64,000 bases of DNA from Burkholderiaceae bacterium. GTDB lineage: Bacteria > Pseudomonadota > Gammaproteobacteria > Burkholderiales > Burkholderiaceae_D. Shown in pieces: positions 28,271 through 38,176 of the stretch. The notes under the pieces were generated by a model that saw only the letters and a list, made by a program, of their open reading frames with translations, had not been told where the DNA came from and searched no databases. Numbering within the stretch: position 1 is the first letter of the stretch; each line of letters opens with the position of its first letter. The position numbers and the translations under genes are program-made. The stretch lies in contig JARLJG010000045.1 of assembly GCA_031291325.1 (NCBI GenBank), forward strand, positions 1 to 64,000, read 5' to 3'.

Positions 28271-30496
28271 ATGTCACTGGTTTCTGCTAGTTTGAGAGGG
28301 CTTGCGGTCGCTGCCTTGGTCGTTGCGGGGCTGACGATGCGAGCGTCCACATCGGCCGAGCAAAAGGCGGCCCCGCCTGCCGTTCCTGCCGTCGTCCCGG
28401 CCAGTCCGGACGGCATTGCGCTGGCCGACGCGCATGCCGCCGCTATCGCCGAGCCGAGCGCGGCAAACGCCTGGGGCGGGCCACGCAGCGGCAAGGAGCC
28501 GACTTTGTCCGACCGCGTGGTCGATTACGATATCCGGGCGACGCTCGATCCGCAGAAGCACACGGTCGATGGCCAGGAGAAGCTGACCTGGCGCAATCGC
28601 AGCAAGCGTGAAGTGCGCGCCGTCTATCTGCACCTGTACTTGAATGCGTTCGAGGGCAATTACAGCACCTTCTATGGCGAAAAACGCAACAAGGGCTTCG
28701 AATTCCGCTCCGATGTCGCCGCCGTCGACGGCGAATGGGGTCACATCGAGCTTGGCAAGGTGGCGCAAGCCGGCGCCCCTGTCCCGTGGTATTTCGTCCA
28801 TCCCGACGGCGGTCCCGAAACCGATCATACGGTGGTGCGCTTCGATCTGCCGACGGCGGTGCCGCCCGGTGCCAGCACCACGCTGGACATCGATTTCGAC
28901 GATCAATTGCCGCGGGTGGTGGCGCGCACCGGCTATTTCGGCAGCTTCCATTTGGTCGGGCAGTGGTTCCCCAAGATCGGCGTGCTGGAGTTGCCCGGCG
29001 AACGCGGCGTGAAAGAGCCGACCTGGAACGTGCATGAATTCCACTTGAACAGCGAGTTCTACGCCGATTACGGCAACTTCGACATCAAATTGACGGTGCC
29101 GAAAGACTATACGGTCGGCGCCACCGGCGAGGAGCAGGGGCCGGCGACCGTCGACGGCAACCTGGCCACCCATCGTTTCGTGCAGGGCGACGTGCACGAT
29201 TTCGCCTGGACTGCCGACAACCGCACCGCGCCGCCGCTGGAAGGCGAATATACGGGTCCGGGCAGCCCGACGGTCAAGGTCAAGGTATTGTATCCGCCGG
29301 AATTTGCGGCCAGCGCCGCGCCGGCATTGAAAGCGACGCTCGATTCGCTGGCTTATTTCTCCAAGACGCTGGGCCCGTATCCCTACAAGACCGTGACGGC
29401 AGTGATCCCGCCATATAACGCCGTCGAGGCCGGCGGCATGGAATATCCGACCTTTTTCACCGCCGAAGGCTATGGCAAGATCGAGCCGGACACGTTCGAT
29501 TCGTTTGAACTCGATTTCGTGACCATCCATGAATTCGGCCACGGTTATTTTTACGGCATCCTTGGCTCCAACGAGTTCGAGGAGCCGATGCTCGATGAAG
29601 GCTTGAACGAATATTGGGATTACCGCATGATACGAGAGCGCGGCCAGGTCAACCATGTGACAAACGGTTGGCTCAAGCGCATCGGCATCGACCCGGTGTT
29701 GCGGCCGTTCGAAGAAGAGCGCTCTGGCGCCAGCAACGCCGACCCGACCGACGCCACCGGCGCAAATTCCTGGGATCGCTTGTCGTCCTTCGGTTATTAC
29801 ACGGTGTATTCGCGCACGGCAACGACCATGCGCGACCTGGAAGAGCAGCTCGGCAAGCCGGTCATGGAAAAAGCCTTCAAGCAATATTACGAAACCTGGA
29901 AATTCCGCCATCCGGGCATTGCCGATTTGCAGGCGACCATCGCCCAAGTCTCCGGCAAGCCGCAACTGGTCGCAGCAGCATTTGCGCAGCAGGTGTATAG
30001 CGCGCAAAAAATGGACGACCGGGTCGACGACCTGGTCAGCGAGGAGGAAGTGCCGCAGCAGGGAACGTCGCAGGTCAACGGCAAGTGGAGCGAAGTCACG
30101 GCGGAACAGGCCGAGAAGCAGGAAGAGGAGCAGCGCAAGCAGTGGGACAAGGAACATCCCGATGCCAAGGAAGGAACCGGGCCATACGCCTACCGCACCA
30201 CGGTCACCTTGCGCCGCACCGGCATCGCCGGGCCGCAAACCGTGCTGGTCAAATTCGTCGACGGCAGCACTGAAACGGCGCTATGGGACGATACTCGGCG
30301 CTGGGCGCGCTTCAGTTGGGTCAAGCCGGTCAAGGCGGTATCGGCAGAAATCGATCCGCAGCACCAGCATTTTCTGGATGCCGACAAGCTCGACGATAGC
30401 CGCACCGTCAAGGCCGATCGCAGCGCATCGAATCGCTGGACCGCCGAAGTCGCAGCGCTGATTGAACTCCTGTTTTCGACGGTGGCGACAATATGA
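28271..30496 (+). CDS. M1-family zinc metallopeptidase
   Basis: A 741-residue gluzincin peptidase. The hydrophobic N-terminus (about 1-30) looks like a signal peptide, so it probably acts in the periplasm. An N-terminal beta domain (about 75-300) precedes the catalytic domain, where HEFGH at 420-424 and Glu443, 18 residues later, give the M1 zinc site. AGGMEYPTFF upstream corresponds to the GAMEN substrate loop. A charged Glu/Gln/Lys-rich segment (about 610-635) precedes a C-terminal beta region. Its stop overlaps the next gene's start (ATGA). Probable aminopeptidase; exact specificity unknown. Confidence 0.88.
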   Translation: MSLVSASLRGLAVAALVVAGLTMRASTSAEQKAAPPAVPAVVPASPDGIALADAHAAAIAEPSAANAWGGPRSGKEPTLSDRVVDYDIRATLDPQKHTVDGQEKLTWRNRSKREVRAVYLHLYLNAFEGNYSTFYGEKRNKGFEFRSDVAAVDGEWGHIELGKVAQAGAPVPWYFVHPDGGPETDHTVVRFDLPTAVPPGASTTLDIDFDDQLPRVVARTGYFGSFHLVGQWFPKIGVLELPGERGVKEPTWNVHEFHLNSEFYADYGNFDIKLTVPKDYTVGATGEEQGPATVDGNLATHRFVQGDVHDFAWTADNRTAPPLEGEYTGPGSPTVKVKVLYPPEFAASAAPALKATLDSLAYFSKTLGPYPYKTVTAVIPPYNAVEAGGMEYPTFFTAEGYGKIEPDTFDSFELDFVTIHEFGHGYFYGILGSNEFEEPMLDEGLNEYWDYRMIRERGQVNHVTNGWLKRIGIDPVLRPFEEERSGASNADPTDATGANSWDRLSSFGYYTVYSRTATTMRDLEEQLGKPVMEKAFKQYYETWKFRHPGIADLQATIAQVSGKPQLVAAAFAQQVYSAQKMDDRVDDLVSEEEVPQQGTSQVNGKWSEVTAEQAEKQEEEQRKQWDKEHPDAKEGTGPYAYRTTVTLRRTGIAGPQTVLVKFVDGSTETALWDDTRRWARFSWVKPVKAVSAEIDPQHQHFLDADKLDDSRTVKADRSASNRWTAEVAALIELLFSTVATI

Positions 30497-31380
30497 GCTC
30501 CATGCAAACACATAACTTCCTGGCCATTCTGCGCGGCGCGGCGCGCTTTGCACTGCAATGGCGCTTGTTGCTGCTGTGGCTGGCGGTGCTGTTGATTCCC
30601 ACGGCGCTCGCTGCGCTGCCTTTCTGGCAGGTTTTCGCCACGTCGCTCGACCATTCGGTGTACGCGCCGCAACTGGCGCAACGGCTGGATGCGAATTCGG
30701 TTGCCGATCTGGTGACGGTTCTGCAATTGAATGCGATCGCGTTGAAAAGCGCCGGCATTGTCAGCCTCGTCATGAGCTTGCTGTTGTCGCCGTTCTTGAG
30801 CGGCATGGCGATTACCGCCGCCAAGGCCTCTGAGCGCCTGGGTTTCGGAGCATTGATCCACGGCGGCGTCGCCGAATACGGGCGTCTGCTACGCCTGTTG
30901 CTGTGGGGCGCGTTACCGTTGGGGGTCGCGGGTGGTCTGGGCGCGGGGGCGATGCACCTGGCAGACAAGTTCGCCGAAAAGGCGATTCTGGAGAGCAACG
31001 CCGACCTGGCCCGCCACGCCGCGCTGCTCTTGTGCGTTGTCTTGTTCTTGATTGCCGATGCCACCCTCGATGCGGGGCGCGCGCAGTTTGCGCTGAGCGT
31101 GCGCCGGCGCTCGGCGATCAAGGCGTGGTGGCGCGGCCTCAAGCTGATTTTCAAGCGACCCTTGGCCAGCATCGGGCTATACGCGTTGTTGAGTGTGATC
31201 GGCTTCGTCGCGGCTGCTGCGCTGGGCGTGTTGCGCATGAATTTGCCGCATGCAAGCGTGCTTGCCTTGCCGGCGAGCTTGTTGCTGATGCAATTGAGCG
31301 TGGCCGCCATTGCCTGGCTGCGCGGCGCGCGCCTGTTTGCGTTGGTTCAGTTGGCCGGGGACGCTTCAGCGCCGGCTTGA
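30493..31380 (+). CDS. Multi-pass membrane protein
   Basis: A 295-residue protein with about six hydrophobic helices, for example LLLLWLAVLLIPTALAALPF, SLVMSLLLSPFLSGMAI, LLLWGALPLGVAGGLGAG and LLLCVVLFLIADA. I recognise no family. A periplasmic loop (about 50-85) follows the first helix. It overlaps the M1 peptidase gene by four bases and is certainly co-translated. It may anchor, export or regulate that peptidase, which is inference from the overlap alone. Confidence 0.75.
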   Translation: MSSMQTHNFLAILRGAARFALQWRLLLLWLAVLLIPTALAALPFWQVFATSLDHSVYAPQLAQRLDANSVADLVTVLQLNAIALKSAGIVSLVMSLLLSPFLSGMAITAAKASERLGFGALIHGGVAEYGRLLRLLLWGALPLGVAGGLGAGAMHLADKFAEKAILESNADLARHAALLLCVVLFLIADATLDAGRAQFALSVRRRSAIKAWWRGLKLIFKRPLASIGLYALLSVIGFVAAAALGVLRMNLPHASVLALPASLLLMQLSVAAIAWLRGARLFALVQLAGDASAPA

Positions 31381-31439
31381 TCGCCGCCGCGTAGGTGTGG
31401 CCGAATCCGCACAACGATGACGGCAAATTAGGCAGATTA

Positions 31440-31469
31440 TTCGACGGGATTGGCTGACGATGTTATAAA
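31440..31469 (+). promoter_or_regulatory. Candidate promoter of the O-acetylation operon
   Basis: TTCGAC (31440-31445) and TATAAA (31464-31469) are 18 bases apart. Between it and the ATG at 31518, CGCC-N8-GGCG followed by six T residues (31491-31512) could act as a weak attenuator. Confidence 0.4.
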
Positions 31470-31517
31470 ATCGGTATTTGTGCGCGTAATCGCCGTCATC
31501 GTGGCGTTTTTTGAGAT

Positions 31518-32909
31518 ATGAGTTATTTGTCACCAGAGTTTGCGGTATTTTTCCTGGCATTTTTGGGCGTGTACTGGGCGTTGGGCAAGTGGCATCTAGC
31601 GCAAAAGGCGCTCTTGCTGTGCGCCAGCTACGGGCTTTACGTCGGCCTCGATTGGGTGTTCGGCGTCATCCTCGCCGTCTACTCGCTATGCGTGATCGCC
31701 TTGTTTGCTGCGATGAGCAAGTGGCCGCAACGGCGGCGCGTCCTTGCCGCCTGCGGCATCGCCGCCTCGGTGCTCAATCTCGCGGTGTTCAAGTATTTCG
31801 ATTTCTTCCGCGAAGCAATCCAGAACGCCGCTGGCGCAGTCGATTTGAATTGGGCGCTGCCGGCGCTGGATATTCTGTTGCCGGTCGGCATCTCGTTCTA
31901 TACCTTCCAATCGATTGCCTATATCGTCGCCGTCAGCCGTGGCGAGCGCGCGCCGGCGGCGGCGCTCGATACCGCCTTGTATCTGGCGTTTTTCCCGACC
32001 TTGCTGGCCGGCCCGATCTGCCGTCCGAATGTCTTGTTGACACAAATCGAAAGCCAGGAACAGCGCCAACTGCTGCAACCGGACCGCGCACTGTGGCTGA
32101 TCTTGTCGGCGCTGGTAAAAAAGGTGTGGCTGGCCAGCTGGATTGCGGATGCCTGGGTCAAACCCTTGTTCGCCAATCCCGATGCCTATCAGGGCCCGGA
32201 ACTGCTGGTCGGCATGTACGCGTATGCGGTGCAGATCTACCTCGATTTCAGCGGTTACTCCGATCTGGTGATCGGCATGGCCTTGCTGCTCGGCTACGAG
32301 TTGCCGGCCAACTTCAACTATCCGTATCTGGCGCAAAGCCTGCGCGAGTTTTGGCGGCGCTGGCATATTTCGCTGTCGACCTGGATTCGCGATTATGTCT
32401 ATATCCCCTTGGGCGGCAGCCGCAAAGGCTGGTGGCGCGGGCAGGCAACCTTGCTGTTTTCGATGGTCGTCAGCGGCATCTGGCACGGCGCCAGCCTCAA
32501 ATACATCATCTGGGGCGCGCTGCACGGCTTCGGCGTGGTGGCGCAAAACATTCTCGAAAAATTTCGCGGCAAGCCGGTGCGCGGCGTCCTTGCGACCATC
32601 GTTACCTTTCATCTGGTGTGCGTGGCCTGGGTGTTTTTCCGTGCCGACGGCTGGCATGAAGCGGTCAATTACCTGTCCGGTTTCGGGCGCTTCGACGCGC
32701 CGCTGCAATTGAACGTGGTCGGCGCACTGGGTTTGCTGGCAATATTTTTCATCGTCACGTATTTCAGTCAACGCTTCAGCGAGCGCGCCGTTTTATGGCT
32801 CAGTCAAACGCCGTTGCTGGTCAAGCCGCTATTGCTGGCGGCGGCGGTGCTGGCGATTACCCTGCTGGGGCCGTCGGGCGTCCCGGCCTTCCTTTATTAC
32901 TCGTATTGA
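31518..32909 (+). CDS. patA: MBOAT O-acyltransferase, PatA-like
   Basis: A 463-residue polytopic membrane protein of the MBOAT/AlgI/DltB group. These enzymes move acetyl groups from the cytoplasm across the membrane. About ten or more hydrophobic helices are visible. The MBOAT core shows LDFSGYSDLVIGMALLLGY, FWRRWHISLSTWIRDYVYIP with His283, and GIWHGAS with the catalytic His323. Two SGNH-domain genes follow (gaps of 6 and 9 bases), the arrangement of peptidoglycan O-acetylation operons. AlgI-type exopolysaccharide acetylation is the alternative; no polysaccharide genes are near. Confidence 0.8.
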   Translation: MSYLSPEFAVFFLAFLGVYWALGKWHLAQKALLLCASYGLYVGLDWVFGVILAVYSLCVIALFAAMSKWPQRRRVLAACGIAASVLNLAVFKYFDFFREAIQNAAGAVDLNWALPALDILLPVGISFYTFQSIAYIVAVSRGERAPAAALDTALYLAFFPTLLAGPICRPNVLLTQIESQEQRQLLQPDRALWLILSALVKKVWLASWIADAWVKPLFANPDAYQGPELLVGMYAYAVQIYLDFSGYSDLVIGMALLLGYELPANFNYPYLAQSLREFWRRWHISLSTWIRDYVYIPLGGSRKGWWRGQATLLFSMVVSGIWHGASLKYIIWGALHGFGVVAQNILEKFRGKPVRGVLATIVTFHLVCVAWVFFRADGWHEAVNYLSGFGRFDAPLQLNVVGALGLLAIFFIVTYFSQRFSERAVLWLSQTPLLVKPLLLAAAVLAITLLGPSGVPAFLYYSY

Positions 32910-32915
32910 AACGCA

Positions 32916-34073
32916 ATGACTTCATCGGCAAAAGAACATTCTTCCCCGTGGCCGACGCTGTCGGTGCTGGCGGCGACCCTGGCGGTGGTGGTCTGGCTGC
33001 GGCACGATGCGTTGGATATCTACTGGCTGCAGACCCGGCATAGCGAATTGGGCTTGTCGTCGTTTTCGGACGACGGCCTATGGGATGGCGGCGTGCGTTT
33101 TACCGGCGCGCTGAACAAGGAATTGGCCGCGCAACAAGCGCAGTTGGACGAACTCGGCAGCCGCCTGACGCTGGCCTCCAATATCGTATTGGGCGGGCGC
33201 GAAATCCTCGATCGCGGCCATCCGCAGGTGGCGGCGCAGCCGGCGCATGGCGCCGATCGACAAACCACCGTCCCCGGTTCGGTGGACCTGGTGAAAGCCA
33301 CGCGCGGGCAGGGCGCCGTCGCGCTGGAGTTGAACAAGGCCAGGCTGAGCGGATCGATGGAACAGCCGTTCACCCTTGAGAATCTGGCAAAACCGGAACT
33401 GCCGCCCTTGAACGGCGATGGGCAGATTGTGTTGACCGAACAAGACAAGGTATTGCTGGTCGGCGATTCGATGATGCAGGGCGTGGCGCCGCATGTGGCG
33501 CGGGCGCTGCAAAAGGCCAATATCCCAAGCATCGACTTGAGCCGGCAAAGCACCGGACTGACTTATCCAAACTATTTCGATTGGCCGGCGACCGTGCAAA
33601 AAACCATTCCCAGCGCAAAGGTCACGGTGATGGTGGTTTTCCTGGGCGCCAACGATACCTGGGACATGATATTGGGGGGCCGTTTCGAGCGCTTCGGCAC
33701 CGAGAAGTGGCAATCGGTGTATGCTGCGCGCATCGACAGCATGGTCAAGTTCGCCGAATCGCAACATGTGCGGGTGGTCTGGCTGGGCGCGCCGAATATG
33801 GGGCGCGAAAAAATCAATAGCGGCGTCAAGGTATTGAACCAATTGTACGCATCGCAGACCAACGACGGTGTCGCGCGTTACGTTTCCACGCGAGAAGTTC
33901 TTGGCGGCAATTCCGATGCTTACCAAAAACATATCACCAAGGACGACGGAAAAACCGTGACGGTGCGAACCGACGACGGCATCCATTTCACGCGCGACGG
34001 GCAAGTGATGTTGTCCAACCTGATCTTGCGGCAATTTGCGATACCTGCTGCTAATGTAAACAAGTCTTCCTAA
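32916..34073 (+). CDS. patB: DUF459/SGNH protein, PatB-like O-acetyltransferase
   Basis: A 385-residue SGNH-fold protein with one N-terminal anchor (about 14-30) placing the catalytic domain in the periplasm. The nucleophile is Ser185 in GDSMMQG, block III is GANDTWDM, and Asp354/His357 come in DDGIHFT. As I recall, the triad of Neisseria PatB (Ser133, Asp302, His305) has the same internal spacing, 169 and 172 residues. It would take acetyl groups from the MBOAT partner and put them on glycan. Esterase activity is possible in this fold. Confidence 0.75.
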   Translation: MTSSAKEHSSPWPTLSVLAATLAVVVWLRHDALDIYWLQTRHSELGLSSFSDDGLWDGGVRFTGALNKELAAQQAQLDELGSRLTLASNIVLGGREILDRGHPQVAAQPAHGADRQTTVPGSVDLVKATRGQGAVALELNKARLSGSMEQPFTLENLAKPELPPLNGDGQIVLTEQDKVLLVGDSMMQGVAPHVARALQKANIPSIDLSRQSTGLTYPNYFDWPATVQKTIPSAKVTVMVVFLGANDTWDMILGGRFERFGTEKWQSVYAARIDSMVKFAESQHVRVVWLGAPNMGREKINSGVKVLNQLYASQTNDGVARYVSTREVLGGNSDAYQKHITKDDGKTVTVRTDDGIHFTRDGQVMLSNLILRQFAIPAANVNKSS

Positions 34074-34082
34074 GTCTTTCCA

Positions 34083-35285
34083 ATGCAAAAACAATTTTTG
34101 AGAACTGTCCTGCTCGCCATTTTGACAGTGCTCTGCCTGGCACGGCATGCCGCCGCCAGTGTGCTGATCGACTTCGGCGATCCCAACACCGCGCATTTGC
34201 TGAGCCAATTCGCGGCGCTGGAGCACGGTGCCGGCGAGGAACCGATGCGCATCTTGCAATTGGGCGACTCGCATACCGGCGGCGATTATTTCACGCAAGC
34301 GCTGCGCGAGCATTTTCAGCAGCGTTTCGGCGATGCCGGCATCGGCTGGCTGACACCCGGCTATGTGAAGAACCAGCGCTCGGCCCAGGTCTTGATGCGC
34401 ATGGGCGGACAATGGAAAACCCGCGTCAGCCGCAGCGAGCCGGATAATTTCCCGTTGGGCGGCGTGGTCAACCAGGGCGCGCCCGGCGCCTCGATCGAAA
34501 TCGTGCCGAAACTGCCGTTGAACGGCTTGCTGCGCGTGAGCGTCTGGTCGCGCCGGCCGGCCAACGCGGCGGTGGGCGGCTGGAAGCTGACCTTTCCCGA
34601 CGGCGAAGTGCGCGACTTGCCGGCACCCTACGGCGACGACTGGCAACTGAGCTACGTGATCGGCAACGGCGCGGCGCAAAACAGCCTGCTGTTGCAAGCC
34701 AGCGGCAATCCGCCGGAGCTGGGCGGGATCGCCGTCGATACGATTTCGCCGGGCGTGACAGTCGATGCGCTGGGGATAGTCGGCGCCACGCAAAAAGTCA
34801 TCACGCAGTGGCAACCGGGCGCGATGAAGGAGCAATTAGGCTGGCGTCAACCGGATTTGCTGATTCTTTCTTACGGCACCAACGAAGCGTTCGATAACCG
34901 CTTCGATACCGAAGCCTACCGCGCCGAGTTGCATAGGACGATACGGCAGTTGCGCGCCGCCGCGCCGCACGCGGCCATTTTGATCGTCGGTGCGCCGAAC
35001 GCCGGCAAAAAGAGCGGCTACGGCGAACGCATGGGTTGCAAATACGACCTGCCGCGCGCCTTGCGCACGGTGCAAAGCATCCAACGGCAAGTCGCCGAAG
35101 AAGAGCGCTCGCTGTATTGGGACTGGGCCGCTGCGATGGGCGGCGTGTGCGCGATGCAGCAATTCACCGAAACCAATCCGCCGCTGGCCCGACCCGACCT
35201 GGTTCATTTCACCGAAGAAGGCTATGCGCGCAGCGGCACGTCCTTGTTCAATGCGCTGATGGATTTTTATAAAAAAAGTATGTGA
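34083..35285 (+). CDS. Secreted SGNH hydrolase, Ape1-like
   Basis: A 400-residue exported SGNH/GDSL protein. A signal peptide covers about 1-25 (RTVLLAILTVLCLARHAAA). Ser63 lies in LQLGDSHTGGD, a form shared with Ape1-type peptidoglycan O-acetyl esterases, and Asp372-x-x-His375 in RPDLVHFT completes the triad. SYGTNEA corresponds to the asparagine block. A jelly-roll-like insert (about 100-200) separates blocks I and III. As third gene of the MBOAT/SGNH/SGNH operon it most likely removes the acetyl groups the first two add. It could instead be a second transferase. Confidence 0.75.
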   Translation: MQKQFLRTVLLAILTVLCLARHAAASVLIDFGDPNTAHLLSQFAALEHGAGEEPMRILQLGDSHTGGDYFTQALREHFQQRFGDAGIGWLTPGYVKNQRSAQVLMRMGGQWKTRVSRSEPDNFPLGGVVNQGAPGASIEIVPKLPLNGLLRVSVWSRRPANAAVGGWKLTFPDGEVRDLPAPYGDDWQLSYVIGNGAAQNSLLLQASGNPPELGGIAVDTISPGVTVDALGIVGATQKVITQWQPGAMKEQLGWRQPDLLILSYGTNEAFDNRFDTEAYRAELHRTIRQLRAAAPHAAILIVGAPNAGKKSGYGERMGCKYDLPRALRTVQSIQRQVAEEERSLYWDWAAAMGGVCAMQQFTETNPPLARPDLVHFTEEGYARSGTSLFNALMDFYKKSM

Positions 35286-35672
35286 GCGCGGCTGTACGAC
35301 GTGGCAAGCGCATGAAAGTTGTTCCTCCCCTCGCCCGCTTGCGGGAGAGGGGTTGGGGGAGAGGGAATGCGTAAATGTACGATCTCATATATAAAAATGC
35401 ATTCCGAAAAATGCCGGAAAGCGGGAAAATAAGGACAAAAATGTTTATGTTCGTAGCACTCCCTCTCCCCCACCCCTCTCCCGCAAGCGGGCGAGGGGAG
35501 TCTTGCGGCACTACGACCTGCATGCGATTGCCTAGCTTGCCTCGCATCCGCAAACTCTGTTTGATCCGCGCAACGGTATAATTCATCTTTGGTCGAATGG
35601 GCAATGCTGCGGCAAAGCACTTCGGCTCCCGCTGCCGCCCCGTGCGCAGCCTTAAATTCATATTGCGATTCC
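35286..35672. other. Intergenic region ahead of argS
   Basis: About 387 bases without a gene. The inverted REP-like pair at 35325-35500 fills most of it. The remainder before argS should contain the argS promoter, but I see no clear hexamer pair. An in-phase extension of argS back to 35589 is open but lacks features of a real N-terminus. Confidence 0.6.
35325..35500. repeat. Inverted pair of REP-like palindromes (REPIN/BIME type)
   Basis: A 42-base element (35325-35366) and its near-exact reverse complement of 41 bases (35460-35500) differ by a single missing A/T. Each arm contains its own hairpin (CCCGC-TT-GCGGG with flanking CCCCTC/GAGGGG). The central 93 bases carry a further GGAATGC/GCATTCC pair. 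The C-rich CCTCTCCCC sequence resembles dispersed REP elements of proteobacteria, moved by RAYT transposases; none is encoded in the window. Confidence 0.85.
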
Positions 35673-37433
35673 ATGCTAGCTTCACAAAAACAACAGATTA
35701 TTGCCTTGTTCCAAGCCGCGTTGACCCCGATTGTAGCGGGCAGCGCACTGCAGCCGACGGTTATCCTGGAGCGTCCACGCGACCCGTCGCATGGCGATAT
35801 TGCTTGCAATATTGCCATGCAACTCGCCAAGCCGCTGAAGAAGAATCCGCGCGAACTGGCGCAGGCGCTGGTGGCGGCGGTGCTGGCCGACCCGGCACGC
35901 GCCGGCCTGATCGAGACTGTCGAGATCGCCGGCCCAGGCTTCATCAATCTGCGCTTGACCGCTGCGGCCAAGCAGGCGGTGGTCAAGGCCGTGCTGGCCG
36001 AAGGCGGACAATACGGCAAGAGCAAGCTGGGCGCGGGCAAGAAGGTCTTGGTCGAATTCGTATCTGCCAATCCGACCGGCCCGCTGCACGTCGGGCATGG
36101 ACGTCAGGGCGCGCTAGGGGACGCCTTGTCGGCCTTGCTGGAAGCGCAAGGTTACGAGGTCACCCGCGAGTTTTATTACAACGACGCCGGCGTGCAAATC
36201 GCGACGCTGGCCAATTCAACGCAGGCGCGCCTGAAAGGCTTGAAGCCGGGCGACGCCGCCTGGCCGGAGTCGGCCTACAACGGTGACTATATCGCCGACA
36301 TCGCCGCCGATTTCCTGGCGAAAAAGACGGTTGCCGCGCGCGACGGCGAGCCGGTCACCGCCAGCGGCGACATCGACGACCTCGATTCCATCCGCCGCTT
36401 CGCGGTCGCCTATCTGCGCCACGAGCAGGATCTGGATTTGCTGGCCTTCGGCGTCAATTTCGACAACTATTACCTGGAGTCGTCGCTGTATAGCGACGGC
36501 AAGGTGGCTGCCACCGTCGAAGCGCTGGTCAAGGCCGGCAAAACCTACGAGCAGGACGGCGCACTGTGGCTGCGCACCACCGACTTCGGCGACGACAAGG
36601 ACCGCGTGATGCGCAAGTCCGACGGCACATTTACCTATTTCGTGCCGGACGTGGCCTACCATATCGCCAAATGGCAGCGCGGCTTCACGCAAGTCATCAA
36701 TATCCAGGGCAGCGACCATCACGGCACGGTGGCGCGCGTGCGCGCCGGCCTGCAAGCAGTCGGCATGGGGATTCCGCTGGGGTACCCGGATTATGTGTTG
36801 CACAAGATGGTCACAGTCATGAAGGGCGGCGAGGAAGTGAAGATTTCCAAGCGCGCCGGGTCGTATGTGACGGTGCGCGACTTGATCGAGTGGTCCAACG
36901 GCGAAGCGACTGACGCCGCCGACGCAAGCGCACCGCGCGACCTGACGCGCGGGCGCGACGCGGTGCGCTTCTTCCTGATTTCGCGCAAGGCCGATACCGA
37001 ATTCGTTTTCGACATCGATATCGCGCTGACCCAGGGCGACGAAAACCCGGTCTATTACGTCCAGTACGCGCACGCGCGCATCTGCTCGGTGCTGGCGCAA
37101 TGGGGCGGCGACGAAGCCGCGTTGAACCAGGTCGATTTGTCGCCCTTGACTGCGCCGCGCGAGGCAGCGCTGATGGCGAAACTGGCCGAATACCCGGACA
37201 TGCTGGAACACGCGCTGGAAGAACTCGGCCCGCATCAAGTGGCATTTTATCTGCGCGATTTGGCGGGCGAGCTGCATAGCTATTACAATGCGGAGCGGGT
37301 ATTGGTGGACGACCTGTCCCTCAAGATGGCGCGCCTGGCTTTGCTGTGCGCGACCCGGCAGGTATTGCGCAACGGCTTGGCGCTGATCGGCGTATCGGCG
37401 CCGGCGAGGATGGAATCGAGGAAGAATGACTAA
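35673..37433 (+). CDS. argS: Arginyl-tRNA synthetase
   Basis: A 586-residue class I synthetase charging tRNA-Arg. An N-terminal Add1 domain (about 1-105) is followed by the HIGH-type motif in [13 protein letters not shown], the long NDAGVQI segment, a KISKRAG replacing KMSKS, and a C-terminal anticodon-binding helical domain (DALRRP-type region, about 470-586). ATG 35673 is chosen because the preceding in-frame residues do not fit the family's N-terminus. It overlaps the SPOR gene by eight bases. tRNA-Arg(CCG), one of its substrates, lies elsewhere in the window. Confidence 0.97.
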   Translation: MLASQKQQIIALFQAALTPIVAGSALQPTVILERPRDPSHGDIACNIAMQLAKPLKKNPRELAQALVAAVLADPARAGLIETVEIAGPGFINLRLTAAAKQAVVKAVLAEGGQYGKSKLGAGKKVLVEFVSANPTGPLHVGHGRQGALGDALSALLEAQGYEVTREFYYNDAGVQIATLANSTQARLKGLKPGDAAWPESAYNGDYIADIAADFLAKKTVAARDGEPVTASGDIDDLDSIRRFAVAYLRHEQDLDLLAFGVNFDNYYLESSLYSDGKVAATVEALVKAGKTYEQDGALWLRTTDFGDDKDRVMRKSDGTFTYFVPDVAYHIAKWQRGFTQVINIQGSDHHGTVARVRAGLQAVGMGIPLGYPDYVLHKMVTVMKGGEEVKISKRAGSYVTVRDLIEWSNGEATDAADASAPRDLTRGRDAVRFFLISRKADTEFVFDIDIALTQGDENPVYYVQYAHARICSVLAQWGGDEAALNQVDLSPLTAPREAALMAKLAEYPDMLEHALEELGPHQVAFYLRDLAGELHSYYNAERVLVDDLSLKMARLALLCATRQVLRNGLALIGVSAPARMESRKND

Positions 37434-38091
37434 TTTCGCACATCAGTCTTATCGTCGGCAACGTGGCGGCACGGTGGTCGGCATCATCATCGGCTTGATT
37501 ATCGGCCTGGCGATTGCAGTGGTGGTGGCGGTTGCCATCAGCAAGACTTCATTGCCTTTCCTGAACAAGGTCGGCAAGGCCGACAAGTCGCCCGAATTGA
37601 CAGCCGGCCAGAGCGCCGACCCGAACAAGCCGCTGTACGGCAATAATGGCGCAGCGAAGGAAGCGGCCAAGGACTTTGCGCCCGAGGCCGGCACGCCGCC
37701 AGCGGCAGACGGCAAGCCGGCCGCGCCCACGGCCCCAGCGGTCAATCCGCCGGCGACGCCGGCGCCCGCCGCCGTCGCAAAAACTGCGGAAGCGCCGAAA
37801 ACGCCGGAGCCGAGCGCCAGCAATGCAGCGGCCAAGCCGGATAGCGCCGACGACAAGTGGGTATACTTTTTGCAGGCCGGGGCGTTCCGCGACCAGGCCG
37901 ACGCGGAAAACAGCAAGGCCAAATTGGCCTTGGCCGGGTTTGAATCGAGCATATCGAATCTGACGGGCGATTCCGGGGCTTTGTACCGGGTGCGCATCGG
38001 GCCATTTAATCAGATGGAAGCAATGAACAAAGTGCGGGGCAAGCTGTCAGACAACGGGATCGATGTCGCCGTCGTGCGCATCGCTAAATAA
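37426..38091 (+). CDS. SPOR-domain cell-division-type protein (FtsN-like)
   Basis: A 221-residue bitopic membrane protein. A short basic cytoplasmic tail (about 1-15) precedes one transmembrane helix (about 16-40) and a long Ala/Pro-rich periplasmic linker (about 55-140). The SPOR domain follows ([23 protein letters not shown] to the end). SPOR domains bind septal peptidoglycan lacking stem peptides. This is the FtsN layout, and in Burkholderiales the gene commonly lies between argS and dsbA as here. No essential FtsN motif can be demonstrated, so I do not assign the symbol. Confidence 0.88.
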   Translation: MTNFAHQSYRRQRGGTVVGIIIGLIIGLAIAVVVAVAISKTSLPFLNKVGKADKSPELTAGQSADPNKPLYGNNGAAKEAAKDFAPEAGTPPAADGKPAAPTAPAVNPPATPAPAAVAKTAEAPKTPEPSASNAAAKPDSADDKWVYFLQAGAFRDQADAENSKAKLALAGFESSISNLTGDSGALYRVRIGPFNQMEAMNKVRGKLSDNGIDVAVVRIAK

Positions 38092-38176
38092 TGGCATTTT
38101 TAAGAATCTGCTGAGCGACCCAAGCGCGGGTCGCGCATATCGATTTTCAGAGATGCCCAAAAACGAAAGGAAGAAA

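Noticed and set aside
28274-30238. 654-codon minus-strand frame opposite the M1 peptidase
   Set aside because: The plus strand carries the HEFGH zinc site; the antisense frame is biased composition only.
35325-35500. CRISPR array or insertion-sequence ends
   Set aside because: There are only two arms in inverted orientation, no spacers and no transposase; it fits a REPIN-type element.
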